Source: Phyllobacterium zundukense
GTDB lineage: Bacteria; Pseudomonadota; Alphaproteobacteria; Rhizobiales; Rhizobiaceae
Length of the DNA: 64,000 nucleotides
NCBI RefSeq assembly: GCF_025452195.1
Contig: NZ_CP104969.1
Span: 80,001-144,000, forward strand
Direction of reading: 5' to 3'
Below are positions 8,690-18,857 of the stretch, piece after piece. Numbering within the stretch: the first letter of the stretch is position 1; every line of letters begins with the position of its first letter. Both the position numbers and the translations under genes were made by a program. The notes under the pieces are model-generated. The model had not been told where the DNA came from. It was given only the letters and a program-made list of their open reading frames with translations, and did no database searches.

Positions 8690-9850
8690 ATGAAGCAGTT
8701 TTTGAAATCCTGCACTGCGCTTACGCTTTCCCTCGCCTTCACCACACAGGTTCTTGCCCAGGAAGCGCTGAAAGAAATCGGCAAGGGCGAGGGCGAACTC
8801 TCCATCGTCGCATGGCCGGGCTACATAGAACGCGGCGATACCGACAAGGCCTATGATTGGGTCACGGGCTTCGAGAAGGAGACCGGCTGCAAAGTCAGCG
8901 TCAAGACCGCTGCAACATCCGACGAAATGGTGGCGCTCATGAACGAAGGCGACTTCGATCTCGTCACCGCATCCGGCGATGCGTCGCTGCGACTCATTGC
9001 CGGCAAGCGCGTTCAGCCCATTAACACAGACCTGATCAAGAGCTGGAAGACCCTCGACGAACGTATGCAGAACGCGCCGTGGCACACTGTCAAGGACGTT
9101 CACTATGGCGTGCCCTACGTATGGGGTCCGAACGTGCTGATGTACAACACCGAGGCGTTCAAGGACAAGGCGCCGACCAGCTGGAACGTCGTGTTCGAGG
9201 AAATGACCTTGCCTGATGGCAAGTCGAACAAGGGCCGCATTCAGGCCTATGACGGACCGATCCATATTGCCGACGCCGCCAACTATCTTATGGCCCATAA
9301 GCCCGAACTTGGCATCAAGAGCCCGTACGAACTCAACGAAGACCAGTACAAGGCGGCGCTCGATATCCTGCGTGTGCAGCGAACCCTCGCCGGCCGTTAC
9401 TGGCACGATGCCATGATCCAGGTCGACGACTTCAAGAATGAGGGCGTTGTCGCCTCCGGCTCATGGCCGTTCCAGGTCAACCTGCTGAAGGCAGAGAAAA
9501 AGCCTATCGCATCGGTCGTCCCTGAAGAAGGCGCGACAGGCTGGGCCGACACGACCATGCTGCACGTCGACAGCAAGCATCCGAACTGCGCCTATATGTG
9601 GATGGAGCATTCGCTTTCGCCCAAGGTACAGGGTGACGTCTCGGCCTGGTTCGGCGCCAATCCTTCGGTTGGAGCAGCTTGCAAGGGCAACGAACTGCTG
9701 ACGGACGAGGGCTGCGCAACAAACGGTTATAACGACTTCGACAAGATCAAGTTCTGGAGAACGCCCGTATCAAAGTGCGAGACCCAGAGCGAATGCGTGC
9801 CTTATCACCGCTGGGTGTCCGATTATATCGGCGTGATCGGCGGGCGCTGA
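8690..9850 (+). CDS. Polyamine ABC transporter substrate-binding protein
   Basis: This periplasmic protein (386 aa) is of the spermidine/putrescine-binding type (PotD/PotF, SBP_bac_8). The signal peptide covers about residues 1-23, ending AFTTQVLAQ. The mature protein has LSIVAWPGYIERG and LVTASGDASLRLIAGKRVQP, matching the polyamine fold. It would capture putrescine or spermidine and deliver it to the permease pair encoded downstream. The ribosome site GGGAGAATTG precedes ATG. The ATPase gene follows after a 226-base gap filled by a repeat element. The exact polyamine cannot be fixed from sequence. Confidence 0.88.
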   Translation: MKQFLKSCTALTLSLAFTTQVLAQEALKEIGKGEGELSIVAWPGYIERGDTDKAYDWVTGFEKETGCKVSVKTAATSDEMVALMNEGDFDLVTASGDASLRLIAGKRVQPINTDLIKSWKTLDERMQNAPWHTVKDVHYGVPYVWGPNVLMYNTEAFKDKAPTSWNVVFEEMTLPDGKSNKGRIQAYDGPIHIADAANYLMAHKPELGIKSPYELNEDQYKAALDILRVQRTLAGRYWHDAMIQVDDFKNEGVVASGSWPFQVNLLKAEKKPIASVVPEEGATGWADTTMLHVDSKHPNCAYMWMEHSLSPKVQGDVSAWFGANPSVGAACKGNELLTDEGCATNGYNDFDKIKFWRTPVSKCETQSECVPYHRWVSDYIGVIGGR

Positions 9851-9871
9851 CTGGCTGCAACCGCAGATGCC

Positions 9872-10053
9872 GATTATCTCTCCCCTTGTGGGAGAGAAAG
9901 GATTTCCTGGATTTGGTCTCTTCGCTAAATCCTTGGAAAATCCAAGAGAGGGGATTTTGCCAAATCCATCGAGTATCCCCTCTCTGGCGATTTCTAGCAC
10001 TTAGCAAGAGCTAAGATGCTGAAATCACTATCTCCCCCACAAGGGGGGATAAC
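9872..10053. repeat. Intergenic palindromic mosaic element
   Basis: Between the binding-protein and ATPase genes, an outer arm at 9873-9897 (CTCCCCTTGTGGGAGAGA) is complementary, with small gaps, to 10029-10052 (TATCTCCCCCACAAGGGGGG). Inner blocks rich in GGATTT and AAATCC, and GAGAGGGGAT against ATCCCCTCTC, pair within them. The structure resembles the mosaic palindromes scattered between genes in Rhizobiales. It has no coding content. Inside an operon it would form a large RNA hairpin and may raise the binding-protein to ATPase ratio. Confidence 0.75.
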
Positions 10054-10076
10054 CAAAGCAACCCCGGAGCAAAGCC

Positions 10077-11078
10077 ATGACCGCTGCTGTGCTGTTCGAA
10101 AACGTGTCGCGTCATTTTGGTGCTGTGCGCGCCGTGGACGCTGTCGATCTTGCGGTTGCGGAAGGTGAGTTCTTTGCCATGCTCGGACCCTCCGGTTCGG
10201 GCAAGACCACTTGCCTGCGCCTGATGGCGGGGTTCGAACAGCCGACAGCCGGACACATCGAGATTTTCGGCGAGACCGCCGAAGGTGTGCCGCCCTACCG
10301 GCGCAGCGTCAACACGGTCTTTCAGGATTACGCGCTGTTTCCGCATTTGAGCATCCTCGACAACGTCGCCTATGGTCTCATGGTCAAGGGCGTCGCCAGG
10401 GAGGAAAGGCGCAAGGCGGCGGAAGACGCGCTCGCCATGGTCAAGCTGCCGGGCTACGGCGTGCGCCGTCCGGGCCAGCTTTCCGGCGGCCAGCGCCAGC
10501 GCGTGGCGCTCGCTCGCGCCCTGGTCAACAAGCCGAAGGTTCTGCTTCTGGACGAGCCGCTCGGCGCGCTCGACCTGAAGTTGCGCGAGCAAATGCAGGA
10601 GGAACTCAAATCCTTGCAGAAGTCCCTCGGCATCACCTTTGTTTTTGTCACGCACGACCAAGGCGAAGCTCTGTCCATGGCGGATCGCATCGCTGTGTTC
10701 AACGATGGCAGGATCCAACAGCTCGGGACGCCGGAAGAGGTCTACAAGCAGCCGCGAACGCGTTTCGTCGCTGATTTTGTTGGTTCGTCGAATATCTTGC
10801 CGCCGGAATTCGTTGCGCAGCTGGGTGCGGCACCACAATTTGCCAGTCTACGGCCCGAGGCAATCTCGCTGAGCCAAAGCGGCAATGGCAGGCTCGTCCT
10901 TGATGGCACTGTCCTGTCGCGCAGCTTTCTTGGTGCGGCAAACCGCGTGCTGGTCAATGTCAACGGCACCAGGATCAATGTCATGAGCCCGGCCGCCGCT
11001 TCGATTCCCGCCGAGGGTGATCCGGTCAAGCTAAGCTTCGACCGCGCCGACCTGCATTTGATGGAGGCGGCGTCATGA
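10077..11078 (+). CDS. potA: Polyamine ABC transporter ATPase
   Basis: This cytoplasmic ATPase (333 aa) has Walker A GPSGSGKT, signature LSGGQRQRVALARAL, Walker B VLLLDEPLGALD and H-loop VTHDQGEA. A C-terminal TOBE-like regulatory domain starts around residue 240. These match PotA-type subunits that drive polyamine import. The stop overlaps the start of the first permease as ATGA, and the gene order binding protein, ATPase, permease, permease is the usual pot layout. Base composition is like its neighbours. Confidence 0.9.
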   Translation: MTAAVLFENVSRHFGAVRAVDAVDLAVAEGEFFAMLGPSGSGKTTCLRLMAGFEQPTAGHIEIFGETAEGVPPYRRSVNTVFQDYALFPHLSILDNVAYGLMVKGVAREERRKAAEDALAMVKLPGYGVRRPGQLSGGQRQRVALARALVNKPKVLLLDEPLGALDLKLREQMQEELKSLQKSLGITFVFVTHDQGEALSMADRIAVFNDGRIQQLGTPEEVYKQPRTRFVADFVGSSNILPPEFVAQLGAAPQFASLRPEAISLSQSGNGRLVLDGTVLSRSFLGAANRVLVNVNGTRINVMSPAAASIPAEGDPVKLSFDRADLHLMEAAS

Positions 11079-12028
11079 GCGCCATCGCTCAACAACACGC
11101 GATCCAGACCGGGCGCGGCAGCTTGGCCGGGCGTGTCTCGGACTTCCTCTGGAAACACCCCCACGTGTTTCTCACCATTCTGCTCGGCCCGCCGCTGCTT
11201 TGGCTCGGCATCATCTATCTTGGCTCACTGCTCGCCCTGCTGCTGCAGAGCTTCTTTTCGATCGACGATTACTCCGGCCTGATCAATTATGAGTTCACGC
11301 TTGCCACCTACAGGCAGCTGCTGAACGACGCCAATTTCGACATTATCATCCGCACCATATTCATGGCGGCGATCGTGACCTTGTTTTCGGCGGTCATCGC
11401 TTTCCCGATCGCCTACTACGCCGCCCGCTACGCCAGGGGGAAATGGAAGGTGATCTTCTATCTCGGCGTGATGCTGCCACTATGGTCCAGCTATCTCGTC
11501 AAGATTTACGCGTGGAAACTCATCCTCGCCAAGGAAGGCATTCTCACCTGGCTCGTGACCAAGCTGAACCTTCTCTGGTTGCTCGACGCATGGCTCTCGC
11601 TTCCTGTCATCGGCGGCAATTCCCTGTCGGTGAGTTATACGGGCACCTTCATCGTTTTCGTCTACGTCTGGATGCCATTCATGATCCTGCCGATCCAGGC
11701 GGCGCTCGAGCGCGTCCCGACCAATCTCATCGAGGCATCGTCCGATCTTGGTGGTACGCCGCAACAAACATTCCGTCATGTGCTGTTTCCCCTTGCGCTT
11801 CCAGGTATTGTCGCGGGGTCGATCTTCACGTTTTCGCTGACGCTTGGCGATTACATCATCCCGCAGATCATCGGCTCGTCGCGGCTGTTTATCGGCCAGG
11901 CCGTCTACGCTCAGCAGGGCACTGCGGGTAATATCCCGCTGGCAGCCGCCTTCACTGTCGTGCCAATCATTATCATGGGCCTGTACTTGTGGATGGCGCG
12001 GAGAATGGGAGCCTTCGATGCGCTCTGA
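11075..12028 (+). CDS. potB: Polyamine ABC transporter permease (PotB type)
   Basis: This inner-membrane permease (317 aa) has about six membrane segments. A cytoplasmic N-terminal tail of roughly 30 residues precedes the first helix, and the EAA-like coupling loop reads [20 protein letters not shown] around residue 220. It pairs with the downstream permease to form the polyamine channel. It overlaps both neighbours (4 bases with the ATPase gene, 11 with the next permease gene), indicating strict cotranslation. Confidence 0.9.
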   Translation: MSAIAQQHAIQTGRGSLAGRVSDFLWKHPHVFLTILLGPPLLWLGIIYLGSLLALLLQSFFSIDDYSGLINYEFTLATYRQLLNDANFDIIIRTIFMAAIVTLFSAVIAFPIAYYAARYARGKWKVIFYLGVMLPLWSSYLVKIYAWKLILAKEGILTWLVTKLNLLWLLDAWLSLPVIGGNSLSVSYTGTFIVFVYVWMPFMILPIQAALERVPTNLIEASSDLGGTPQQTFRHVLFPLALPGIVAGSIFTFSLTLGDYIIPQIIGSSRLFIGQAVYAQQGTAGNIPLAAAFTVVPIIIMGLYLWMARRMGAFDAL

Positions 12029-12833
12029 GAAATCCGCTTCCGCTCCCCTTGGCCTGAAGATAGCTGCGGCTGGCGGGCTACTCTTCTTGCATCTGCCGCT
12101 GCTGTTGATCTTTCTCTACGCCTTCACCACCGAGGAGAAGAGTTATCAGTTCCCGCCGCCCGGCCTCACTCTTAAATGGTTTGCGGTGACGTGGGAGCGA
12201 ACCGACGTCTGGCAGGCTCTGTGGCTATCGGTGCGCGTCGCTTCGATCTCGACGATGATCGCCCTGGTGCTCGGCACGCTTTGCGCCGCCGCAGTCAGCC
12301 AGACGCGTTTCTTCGGACGCGAGACGATATCTCTTCTCGTGATCCTGCCCATCGCCCTGCCCGGTATCATCACCGGCATAGCCCTCCGCTCGGCATTCAG
12401 CCTTGCGGATATCCCGTTTTCATTCTGGACCATCGTGCTCGGTCACGCGACTTTCTGTATCGTCGTTGTCTACAACAATGCTGTCGCGCGCTTCCGCCGC
12501 GTGTCGGGTTCTCTGATGGAAGCCTCGATGGACCTCGGCGCCAATGGCTTCCAGACATTTCGTTACATCATCCTGCCGAACATCGGTACCGCGCTGCTGG
12601 CGGGCGGTATGCTCGCTTTCGCGCTTTCCTTCGACGAGGTCATCGTCACCACGTTCACTGGCGGACAGCAATCCACCCTGCCGATATGGATGCTGCAGGA
12701 ACTGATACGACCACGCCAGCGACCCGTGACCAATGTGGTTGCCATGGTTGTGGTGATCGTCACTTTCCTGCCGATTCTCGGCGCCTACTACCTCACACGT
12801 GACGGCGACCAGATCGCCGGCTCAGGCAAATAA
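12018..12833 (+). CDS. potC: Polyamine ABC transporter permease (PotC type)
   Basis: This is the second channel subunit (271 aa). The EAA loop is [20 protein letters not shown] at about residues 165-184, and membrane segments surround it. The start MRSEKSASA overlaps the previous gene by 11 bases; the frame continues open further upstream, but that extension is only out-of-frame reading of potB. An aldehyde dehydrogenase gene for the polyamine breakdown product follows after 16 bases. Confidence 0.9.
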   Translation: MRSEKSASAPLGLKIAAAGGLLFLHLPLLLIFLYAFTTEEKSYQFPPPGLTLKWFAVTWERTDVWQALWLSVRVASISTMIALVLGTLCAAAVSQTRFFGRETISLLVILPIALPGIITGIALRSAFSLADIPFSFWTIVLGHATFCIVVVYNNAVARFRRVSGSLMEASMDLGANGFQTFRYIILPNIGTALLAGGMLAFALSFDEVIVTTFTGGQQSTLPIWMLQELIRPRQRPVTNVVAMVVVIVTFLPILGAYYLTRDGDQIAGSGK

Positions 12834-12849
12834 CATGGGAGAACATGTC

Positions 12850-14277
12850 ATGGATACGAAACTGCTGATCGGTGCAAAGTTCGAAGCCGGAACGGAAGCG
12901 GAGGAGCATGTGCTCAACCCGAAGACGGGCGCCAAGATCATCGACCTCGCCGAGGCCTCCCACGGCCAGATCGATGCGGCCGTCGATGCTGCAGAACGGG
13001 CCTTCTCCGCTTGGTCCCGCACCACCCCTGCCGAGCGTTCCGGATACCTGCTCAAGATTGCCGACGCTATCGAAAAACACGCAGATGATTTCGCCGCACT
13101 TGAAGCATTGAACTGCGGCAAGCCAATCAACGCCGTGCGCAATGACGAGATGCCGGCGATCATCGATTGCTGGCGTTTTTTCGCCGGAGCGGTGCGCACC
13201 CTTACCTCGCCGGTGGCCGGTGAATATCTGCCGGGCCACACCTCCATGATCCGCCGCGATGCCATCGGCATTGTTGGCTCCATCGCGCCTTGGAACTATC
13301 CATTGATGATGATGGCGTGGAAGCTCGCACCTGCGATCGCCGGCGGCAATACGGTCGTGTTCAAACCGTCCGAGCAGACGCCGCTGACCGCGCTGAAAAT
13401 GGCGCGTCTGCTGGCGGATATCCTTCCCGAGGGCGTCGTCAACGTTATTCTTGGCCGCGGCGAGACCGTCGGCAACGCACTGATCAACCATCCGAAGATC
13501 GGCATGGTTTCGATCACCGGCGATATCGCGACCGGCAAGAAAGTCCTGCAAGCTGCGGCAAAAACCGTCAAGCGCACGCATCTCGAACTCGGCGGCAAGG
13601 CGCCCGTGCTTGTCTATAATGACGCAGATCTCGAGGCTGTGGTCAACGGTATCCGTACTTTCGGCTACTACAACGCCGGGCAGGATTGCACCGCTGCCTG
13701 CCGCATCTATGCGCAGGACCGTATCTATGAAAAGCTCGTCACCGACCTTACCTCCGCCGTGTCGACCATTCGCTACAATGATGCCGATGATACGGTCAAC
13801 GAGATTGGACCATTGATCTCTGGCCGTCAGCGCGACCGTGTTGCGAGCTTCGTCGAGCGGGCGACCGAGCAGAAGCACATCGAGATTACCACCGGTGGCA
13901 GCGCTGGCAGCAAGGACGGCTTCTTCTTCCAGCCGACCGTGGTTGCCGGCGCCACGCAGGAAGATGAGATTGTCCGCCGCGAAGTCTTCGGCCCGGTCGT
14001 TTCGGTTACGCGCTTCAAGGATGACGACCAGGCCGTCACCTGGGCCAATGATAGCGATTACGGCTTGGCCTCCTCGGTTTGGACGCAGGATATTTCCAAG
14101 GCGATGAAAGCCGCGTCAAGCCTGCAGTACGGCTGCACCTGGATCAATACGCACTTCATGCTGATCAATGAAATGCCCCATGGCGGCGTGAAGCAGTCGG
14201 GTTACGGGAAGGATATGTCGGTCTACGCGCTGGAGGATTATACCGCGGTGCGCCACATCATGATCAATCATGGTTGA
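12850..14277 (+). CDS. patD: Gamma-aminobutyraldehyde dehydrogenase
   Basis: This NAD-dependent aldehyde dehydrogenase (475 aa) would oxidise 4-aminobutanal, formed from putrescine, to GABA. It closely matches the PatD/YdcW subgroup: [20 protein letters not shown], the glutamate in [10 protein letters not shown], the catalytic cysteine in [16 protein letters not shown], and [13 protein letters not shown] near the end. Length agrees with the 474-residue E. coli enzyme. The start MDTKLLIG has GGGAG upstream; an earlier in-frame ATG lacks one. Its position behind the pot genes ties import to catabolism. No putrescine aminotransferase is visible nearby. Confidence 0.9.
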   Translation: MDTKLLIGAKFEAGTEAEEHVLNPKTGAKIIDLAEASHGQIDAAVDAAERAFSAWSRTTPAERSGYLLKIADAIEKHADDFAALEALNCGKPINAVRNDEMPAIIDCWRFFAGAVRTLTSPVAGEYLPGHTSMIRRDAIGIVGSIAPWNYPLMMMAWKLAPAIAGGNTVVFKPSEQTPLTALKMARLLADILPEGVVNVILGRGETVGNALINHPKIGMVSITGDIATGKKVLQAAAKTVKRTHLELGGKAPVLVYNDADLEAVVNGIRTFGYYNAGQDCTAACRIYAQDRIYEKLVTDLTSAVSTIRYNDADDTVNEIGPLISGRQRDRVASFVERATEQKHIEITTGGSAGSKDGFFFQPTVVAGATQEDEIVRREVFGPVVSVTRFKDDDQAVTWANDSDYGLASSVWTQDISKAMKAASSLQYGCTWINTHFMLINEMPHGGVKQSGYGKDMSVYALEDYTAVRHIMINHG

Positions 14278-14352
14278 CCTGCTTCGGTCTTGGCCGAGAC
14301 CGACCTTTGTGGTTGTATGAGTTCACGACCTAGACTCCAGGAGTTCACAACC

Positions 14353-14958
14353 ATGACGACACGCGGCTTTACCGGCCGGCGCCAACCGCCGGAAATCACA
14401 GACCGTATCCCGCCTGGTCAATCGCTGACCGACGACTTTCCTGTCCTCTCGGCGGGGCCGACGCCGCGCGTCCGGACCGAAGACTGGTCGTTCACGCTCA
14501 AGGATGGGCCCAAACCCCTCATCAAATGGAATTGGGCCGAATTCAATGCGCTGCCGCAGACGAAGTTCACCCGGGATATCCATTGCGTCACCGCCTGGTC
14601 GAAGCTGGATACACCATGGCAGGGCGTTTTGATCGACGATATTTTCGCCGAAGCCGGTATCGAGCCGCCGACCGGGTTTATGCTCGCGCATTCCTTCGAT
14701 GGCTATGCGACCAACGTTCCCGTCAAGGATCTGGTCGGCGGCAAGGCGATGGTTGCCACGTTCTACAATGGCCAACCGTTGACGGCCGATCATGGCGGCC
14801 CGGCACGGTTGCTCGTTCCACATCTTTACTTCTGGAAATCGGCGAAGTGGATCAATGGCCTGCAATTCACTACGCGTGACGAACCTGGCTTCTGGGAATT
14901 GCGCGGCTATCACATCTATGGCGATCCGTGGCGCGAACAACGCTACACTGGCGATTGA
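14353..14958 (+). CDS. Sulfite-oxidase-like molybdopterin oxidoreductase
   Basis: This is a small protein (201 aa) with the sulfite oxidase molybdopterin-binding domain (Oxidored_molyb). The molybdenum-ligating cysteine is in RDIHCVTAWSKLDTPWQG, followed by AHSFDGYATNVPVKDL and PHLYFWKSAKWINGL. There is no signal peptide and no twin-arginine export motif, unlike MsrP or periplasmic sulfite dehydrogenases, so it should act in the cytoplasm. Only four bases separate it from a flavin reductase gene, the likely electron partner. The substrate is unknown for this subgroup. Confidence 0.82.
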   Translation: MTTRGFTGRRQPPEITDRIPPGQSLTDDFPVLSAGPTPRVRTEDWSFTLKDGPKPLIKWNWAEFNALPQTKFTRDIHCVTAWSKLDTPWQGVLIDDIFAEAGIEPPTGFMLAHSFDGYATNVPVKDLVGGKAMVATFYNGQPLTADHGGPARLLVPHLYFWKSAKWINGLQFTTRDEPGFWELRGYHIYGDPWREQRYTGD

Positions 14959-14961
14959 GGC

Positions 14962-15711
14962 ATGTCAGATCAGATACCCGCAACAAAGGCGGAATGGCAG
15001 CGCGCAACCATCACCGAAATCGTCAGGCAGACTCCGCGTGTCGTCAGCTTCTTCCTTCAGCCATTCCAGCCCTTCGCCTATCGGCCGGGGCAGCACGTGG
15101 ATGTACGGCTAACCGCACCGGACGGCTATCAGACGCAGCGCAGCTATTCGATCGCCTCGACACCGGAGCAGGGCGAAATCATCGAGCTCGCCATTGAAAG
15201 ACTGGAGGATGGCGAAGTGTCGGCCTTCTTCCACGAGGTCGCTACGATCGGCGATGAGATCGAGCTTCGCGGGCCGATTGGCGGGCATTTCATCTGGACC
15301 GTCGAGGATGGCGCGCCAATCCTGTTGATCGGCGGCGGCTCCGGTGTAGCACCGCTGATTTCGATGGTCCGCCATCGTGCTGCGCAACAATCACTGGCGC
15401 CTATTCTGTTGCTCTATTCCGCCCGGACGTCGGACGAGCTGATTTTCCATGACGAATTGCAGATGTTCAATCGGTCTGGCAACGGCTTCGATCTGGTCTT
15501 GACGTTGACGCGCGAGCCATCATCGCAGGAGAGCGACTATACGAGGCGCATCGACCCGGCAATGATTCTGGATGTCCTCGCCCGGATGCCTTCGCCGCCG
15601 AAAGAAGTTTTCGTTTGCGGATCGAATGCCTTCGTCAATGCCGCGGCCGACGCACTGATCGGCGCGGATGTTCCCGCCACCATCATCCGCACCGAACGCT
15701 ATGGTGTATAG
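14962..15711 (+). CDS. Ferredoxin-NADP reductase-like flavoprotein
   Basis: This FAD/NAD(P)-binding reductase (249 aa) is of the ferredoxin-NADP reductase family. The FAD motif is QRSYSIAS (about residue 56), the nucleotide-binding motif GGGSGVAPLISM (about 125), and the C-terminal VFVCGSNAFVNAAADALI. It has no iron-sulfur domain. With the preceding sulfite-oxidase-like gene it probably makes a two-component system passing electrons between a nicotinamide nucleotide and the molybdenum centre; the direction is unknown. It ends two bases before the convergent permease gene. Confidence 0.85.
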   Translation: MSDQIPATKAEWQRATITEIVRQTPRVVSFFLQPFQPFAYRPGQHVDVRLTAPDGYQTQRSYSIASTPEQGEIIELAIERLEDGEVSAFFHEVATIGDEIELRGPIGGHFIWTVEDGAPILLIGGGSGVAPLISMVRHRAAQQSLAPILLLYSARTSDELIFHDELQMFNRSGNGFDLVLTLTREPSSQESDYTRRIDPAMILDVLARMPSPPKEVFVCGSNAFVNAAADALIGADVPATIIRTERYGV

Positions 15712-15713
15712 GC

Positions 15714-16532
15714 TTACTTCACCGCACCAGCCGTAAGCCCCGCAATGATCTGGCGTTGGGCGAAGACGGTGAGCAGCAGCACCGGCAGCGTCACCACGAA
15801 CGCTGCCGCCGCCAGCGGTCCCCAACTGACCTGCTCGAACGAGAGCATGTTGTAGACCGCGACCGGCAGCGTTCGCGTTTCGCGGCTGGCCAGCACGATG
15901 CCAAAGACGAAATTGTTCCATGAGAAGATGACCGCAAGGATCAGCGCGACAACCACGCCCGGCTTGGCGATAGGCAGCGCTACGAGGCGAAACACCTGCC
16001 ATGAGGTGGCGCCATCGATCATCGCCGCTTCTTCGAGTTCGATCGGTGTCGTCTCGAAATAGCCGATCATGATCCAGATGACGATAGGCACCGTCACCAC
16101 CAGATGGATGATGATCTGCGGCCAGAGCGTCCCGAGTAGACCCAGGGTTTGGAACAGCAGGAACAGCGGAATCAGATAGGAAAGGCCCGGCGTCATGCGT
16201 GCAATCATGATGACGATTGCCGACTTGTCCGCTTTCAGGCGGGCAATGCCGTAGCCGGCAGGCACACCAACGAGCAGCGCCAGGATTGTTGCCGTTCCAG
16301 TCACGAGCAGGCTGTTCCAGAAATAATGAAGGAAGTCATTGGCAGCGAAGATATCGCTATAGTTCGACCAGGCGAACTGTTCCGGAATGAAGATCGGTGG
16401 ATAGGCACCGTTGTCTATCTCGTATTTCAGCGAGAGCGACAGCATCCACAGGAAGAAGAAGATCGCCGGTGACACGATTACGAAGACGATGAAGGTGGTG
16501 CCTGACCATTTGAGCAGTTTGCGAAGCAGCAT
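15714..16532 (-). CDS. Sugar ABC transporter permease (MalG type)
   Basis: This inner-membrane permease (272 aa) belongs to the carbohydrate uptake-1 family. The coupling loop ELEEAAMIDGATSWQVFRLV near residue 180 is diagnostic. A GTG eight codons earlier is possible, but this ATG has GAGGGACGG in front and starts 11 bases after the previous stop. It is the last gene of the run from the DapA-family gene through the GntR, binding-protein and permease genes. No ATPase gene accompanies the permeases, so a shared ATPase encoded elsewhere must power them. Confidence 0.88.
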   Translation of the reverse strand: MLLRKLLKWSGTTFIVFVIVSPAIFFFLWMLSLSLKYEIDNGAYPPIFIPEQFAWSNYSDIFAANDFLHYFWNSLLVTGTATILALLVGVPAGYGIARLKADKSAIVIMIARMTPGLSYLIPLFLLFQTLGLLGTLWPQIIIHLVVTVPIVIWIMIGYFETTPIELEEAAMIDGATSWQVFRLVALPIAKPGVVVALILAVIFSWNNFVFGIVLASRETRTLPVAVYNMLSFEQVSWGPLAAAAFVVTLPVLLLTVFAQRQIIAGLTAGAVK

Positions 16533-16543
16533 TTTCCCGTCCC

Positions 16544-17470
16544 TCAACTGTTCCACTTGGTCCGCTGGCGCAGATGCAGAAGCGCAAGCGACATGGTGAT
16601 GATGACGATGAAAAAGACCACGGCGATGGCCGAACCATAGCCAATGTCGTAGTAGGCGAAGGCGACATTATAGAGATAGATGTTGATCGTTTCCGACGCC
16701 GTGCCGGGCCCGCCCTGCGTCATGGCGAAGATGATATCGAAGCTTTTCAAGGCATCGATGGAACGGATGATCACTGCCACCATCATGAACGGCAGGATCA
16801 TCGGAAAGGTGATATAGCGGAATTTCTGCCAGCCATTGGCGCCGTCGATCTCGGCACTCTCGAAAGGATCGCGGGGCATGGCAGCAAGACCGCCAAGAAC
16901 GATGAGCATGACCAGCGGCGTCCACTGCCATGTCTCGACCAGCACCAGCGAGGGGATCACCGTGTTCTGGTTGAATATCCACTCCTGCGGGCCGATACCT
17001 ATCAGCGACAGCAGATAGTTGAGAACCCCCAGTTGCGGGTGAAACATCATCGTCCAGACGAGAGCGACCGCGACGGGTGTCGCCATCATCGGCATGACGA
17101 ATATACCGCGCAAAAGCCCGCGCATCGGCAACTTGCTGTCGAAGACCAGCGCCGCAATCGTGCCGAGAAACAGCGGTGCCACGACGGACAGGACGGTATA
17201 GACCACCGTGTGCCCCATCGATTGCCAGAAGCGCGCGTCACCTGCGAGCCGCACGAAATTGGCACCGCCGACAAAGCTCTTTTCCCCGCCAAGATGCCAT
17301 TCATTGACACTCATCCACAGGGTGAACACCCATGGAAAAACAATCACCGCCACGACGATGACCAGTGCCGGAATAACAAACGGCCAATAGCTCGGCGTGA
17401 ACCGGCCATCGCCGTTCTTAACCTTGGCACTTTGCTGTTCATTGGTCATGGTCGAGGCGGTAATTGTCAT
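16544..17470 (-). CDS. Sugar ABC transporter permease (MalF/UgpA type)
   Basis: This permease (308 aa) has about six membrane helices and the loop PFESAEIDGANGWQKFRYIT near residue 210. It partners the MalG-type permease downstream and the binding protein upstream, 9 bases away. The long tail before the first helix (about residues 1-28) is hydrophilic. The transported sugar is not evident, although the DapA-family and PfkB genes suggest a sugar acid or unusual sugar. Confidence 0.88.
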   Translation of the reverse strand: MTITASTMTNEQQSAKVKNGDGRFTPSYWPFVIPALVIVVAVIVFPWVFTLWMSVNEWHLGGEKSFVGGANFVRLAGDARFWQSMGHTVVYTVLSVVAPLFLGTIAALVFDSKLPMRGLLRGIFVMPMMATPVAVALVWTMMFHPQLGVLNYLLSLIGIGPQEWIFNQNTVIPSLVLVETWQWTPLVMLIVLGGLAAMPRDPFESAEIDGANGWQKFRYITFPMILPFMMVAVIIRSIDALKSFDIIFAMTQGGPGTASETINIYLYNVAFAYYDIGYGSAIAVVFFIVIITMSLALLHLRQRTKWNS

Positions 17471-17479
17471 GCTGCTACG

Positions 17480-18808
17480 CTACGCTTCGCTTTTTTCCAG
17501 GATCGGACGGAATTCTTCCGTCGCACGTTTCATTTCCGCTGCCGGATCGGCACCGCCAATGACATTGGTCAAGGCCACACCCATCACGTCACGGAATTCG
17601 GTCACCGGAACGATGACCGGCAGGCAAAGCTGGCTCACCTTTGCCGATTCTGAAAGCACGCTTGCCCACTCGGCAGGCATGGTCACGCCTTTCAGGATTT
17701 CCGGGTCATTGAGCACCGAATTGCGGAAGGGAACGCCGGAGCCGGACTGCAGCAGACGTGCACCCATCTCCTTTGAAATCGCCCACTGGCAATAGAGGTA
17801 GGCTGCTTCCTTCTTCGACGAGCCCTCGGTCACGCCGATACCGTCGCCGAATGTCGGGGCTGCCTGTGCGCCGGGCCCCTTTGGCATGACTCCATAACCG
17901 ACCTTGCCGACAACACGCGACTTTTTGGGATCCTCCAGCGGCGGCGCAAAGCCGATACCATCCATCCACATGCCAACCTTGCCCTGCAGGAAGCTCGACT
18001 GGCATTCGGCCCAATTGAACCCTGTCACGCCGGGCGGTGCGCATTTGGTCATCAGACGCTGGTAGAGTTTGGCGGCCTCGATGGATTCCGGCGTGTCCGA
18101 TTGCAGTTTGCCGTCCATCACGGTGCTCTTGCCGTAGCCGAGCATAAAGCTTGCCCAGACAGGGGTATTGGCGTTTTTCATTCCGCGCGCAACAAACCCA
18201 TAGGTGCCTGCATCCTTGTCGGTCAGCTTTTCAGCGGCAGCGACAAGTTCCTCAAACGTTTTCGGGTATTCGACGCCCTTGGCGGCGAAGAGATCCTTGT
18301 TCCAGTAGATGATCCAATAATCCACCGAGAAGGGAAGTCCGCCAAAGCGGCCGTTCTTGTCCTTGGCGAAATCGAGACCCGCCTGCGCAAAGTCGCTCTC
18401 GGTCAGGGAAGCCTCGGTGAGGCTCGGATCCTTGAGGAACGGCGTCAGATCAGCGAGCCAGCCAGCTTTCTCAAACTGGCGCTTCTGCACGTGATAACTG
18501 ATATGGATGACATCGAAGCTAGGTTTGCCGGATGTCAGCTCGATGACCGCCTTCTGGCGCTGCTGCTGCTCGGGCGTCTGTTCGGCATTGACCTTGATCC
18601 CCGTCAGGTCCTCGAATTCCTTTTGGTATTTCTGCAGGATATCGCCGCGCGGGCTCTTGATCAGATTGACCTCAAGGGTCGTGCCCGCATATTTCTTCCA
18701 GTCCACAGCGGCAAATGCCGGCTTCAGCCCGGTGATGCTCGCGGCACCAAGTGCCGCAGACCCAGCCAGGAACTGGCGACGCGTCGGTTTGACGAATTTC
18801 ATGCTCAT
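17480..18808 (-). CDS. Sugar ABC transporter binding protein with Tat-type signal
   Basis: This extracellular solute-binding protein of family 1 (442 aa) starts with a twin-arginine export signal, TRRQFLAGSAALGAASITG, ending at AFAAVDW. Export in folded form by the Tat system is therefore likely, which is common for rhizobial sugar-binding proteins. The mature part shows YQKEFEDLTGIKVNAEQTPE, typical of the family. The ribosome site GAGGAGGAAAC precedes ATG. The gene follows a GntR regulator by 49 bases in the same direction. Confidence 0.9.
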   Translation of the reverse strand: MSMKFVKPTRRQFLAGSAALGAASITGLKPAFAAVDWKKYAGTTLEVNLIKSPRGDILQKYQKEFEDLTGIKVNAEQTPEQQQRQKAVIELTSGKPSFDVIHISYHVQKRQFEKAGWLADLTPFLKDPSLTEASLTESDFAQAGLDFAKDKNGRFGGLPFSVDYWIIYWNKDLFAAKGVEYPKTFEELVAAAEKLTDKDAGTYGFVARGMKNANTPVWASFMLGYGKSTVMDGKLQSDTPESIEAAKLYQRLMTKCAPPGVTGFNWAECQSSFLQGKVGMWMDGIGFAPPLEDPKKSRVVGKVGYGVMPKGPGAQAAPTFGDGIGVTEGSSKKEAAYLYCQWAISKEMGARLLQSGSGVPFRNSVLNDPEILKGVTMPAEWASVLSESAKVSQLCLPVIVPVTEFRDVMGVALTNVIGGADPAAEMKRATEEFRPILEKSEA

Positions 18809-18857
18809 TGTTTCCTCCTCTTGTGACTTTGCACGGCAACTCCCATTGCCAGTGTTT

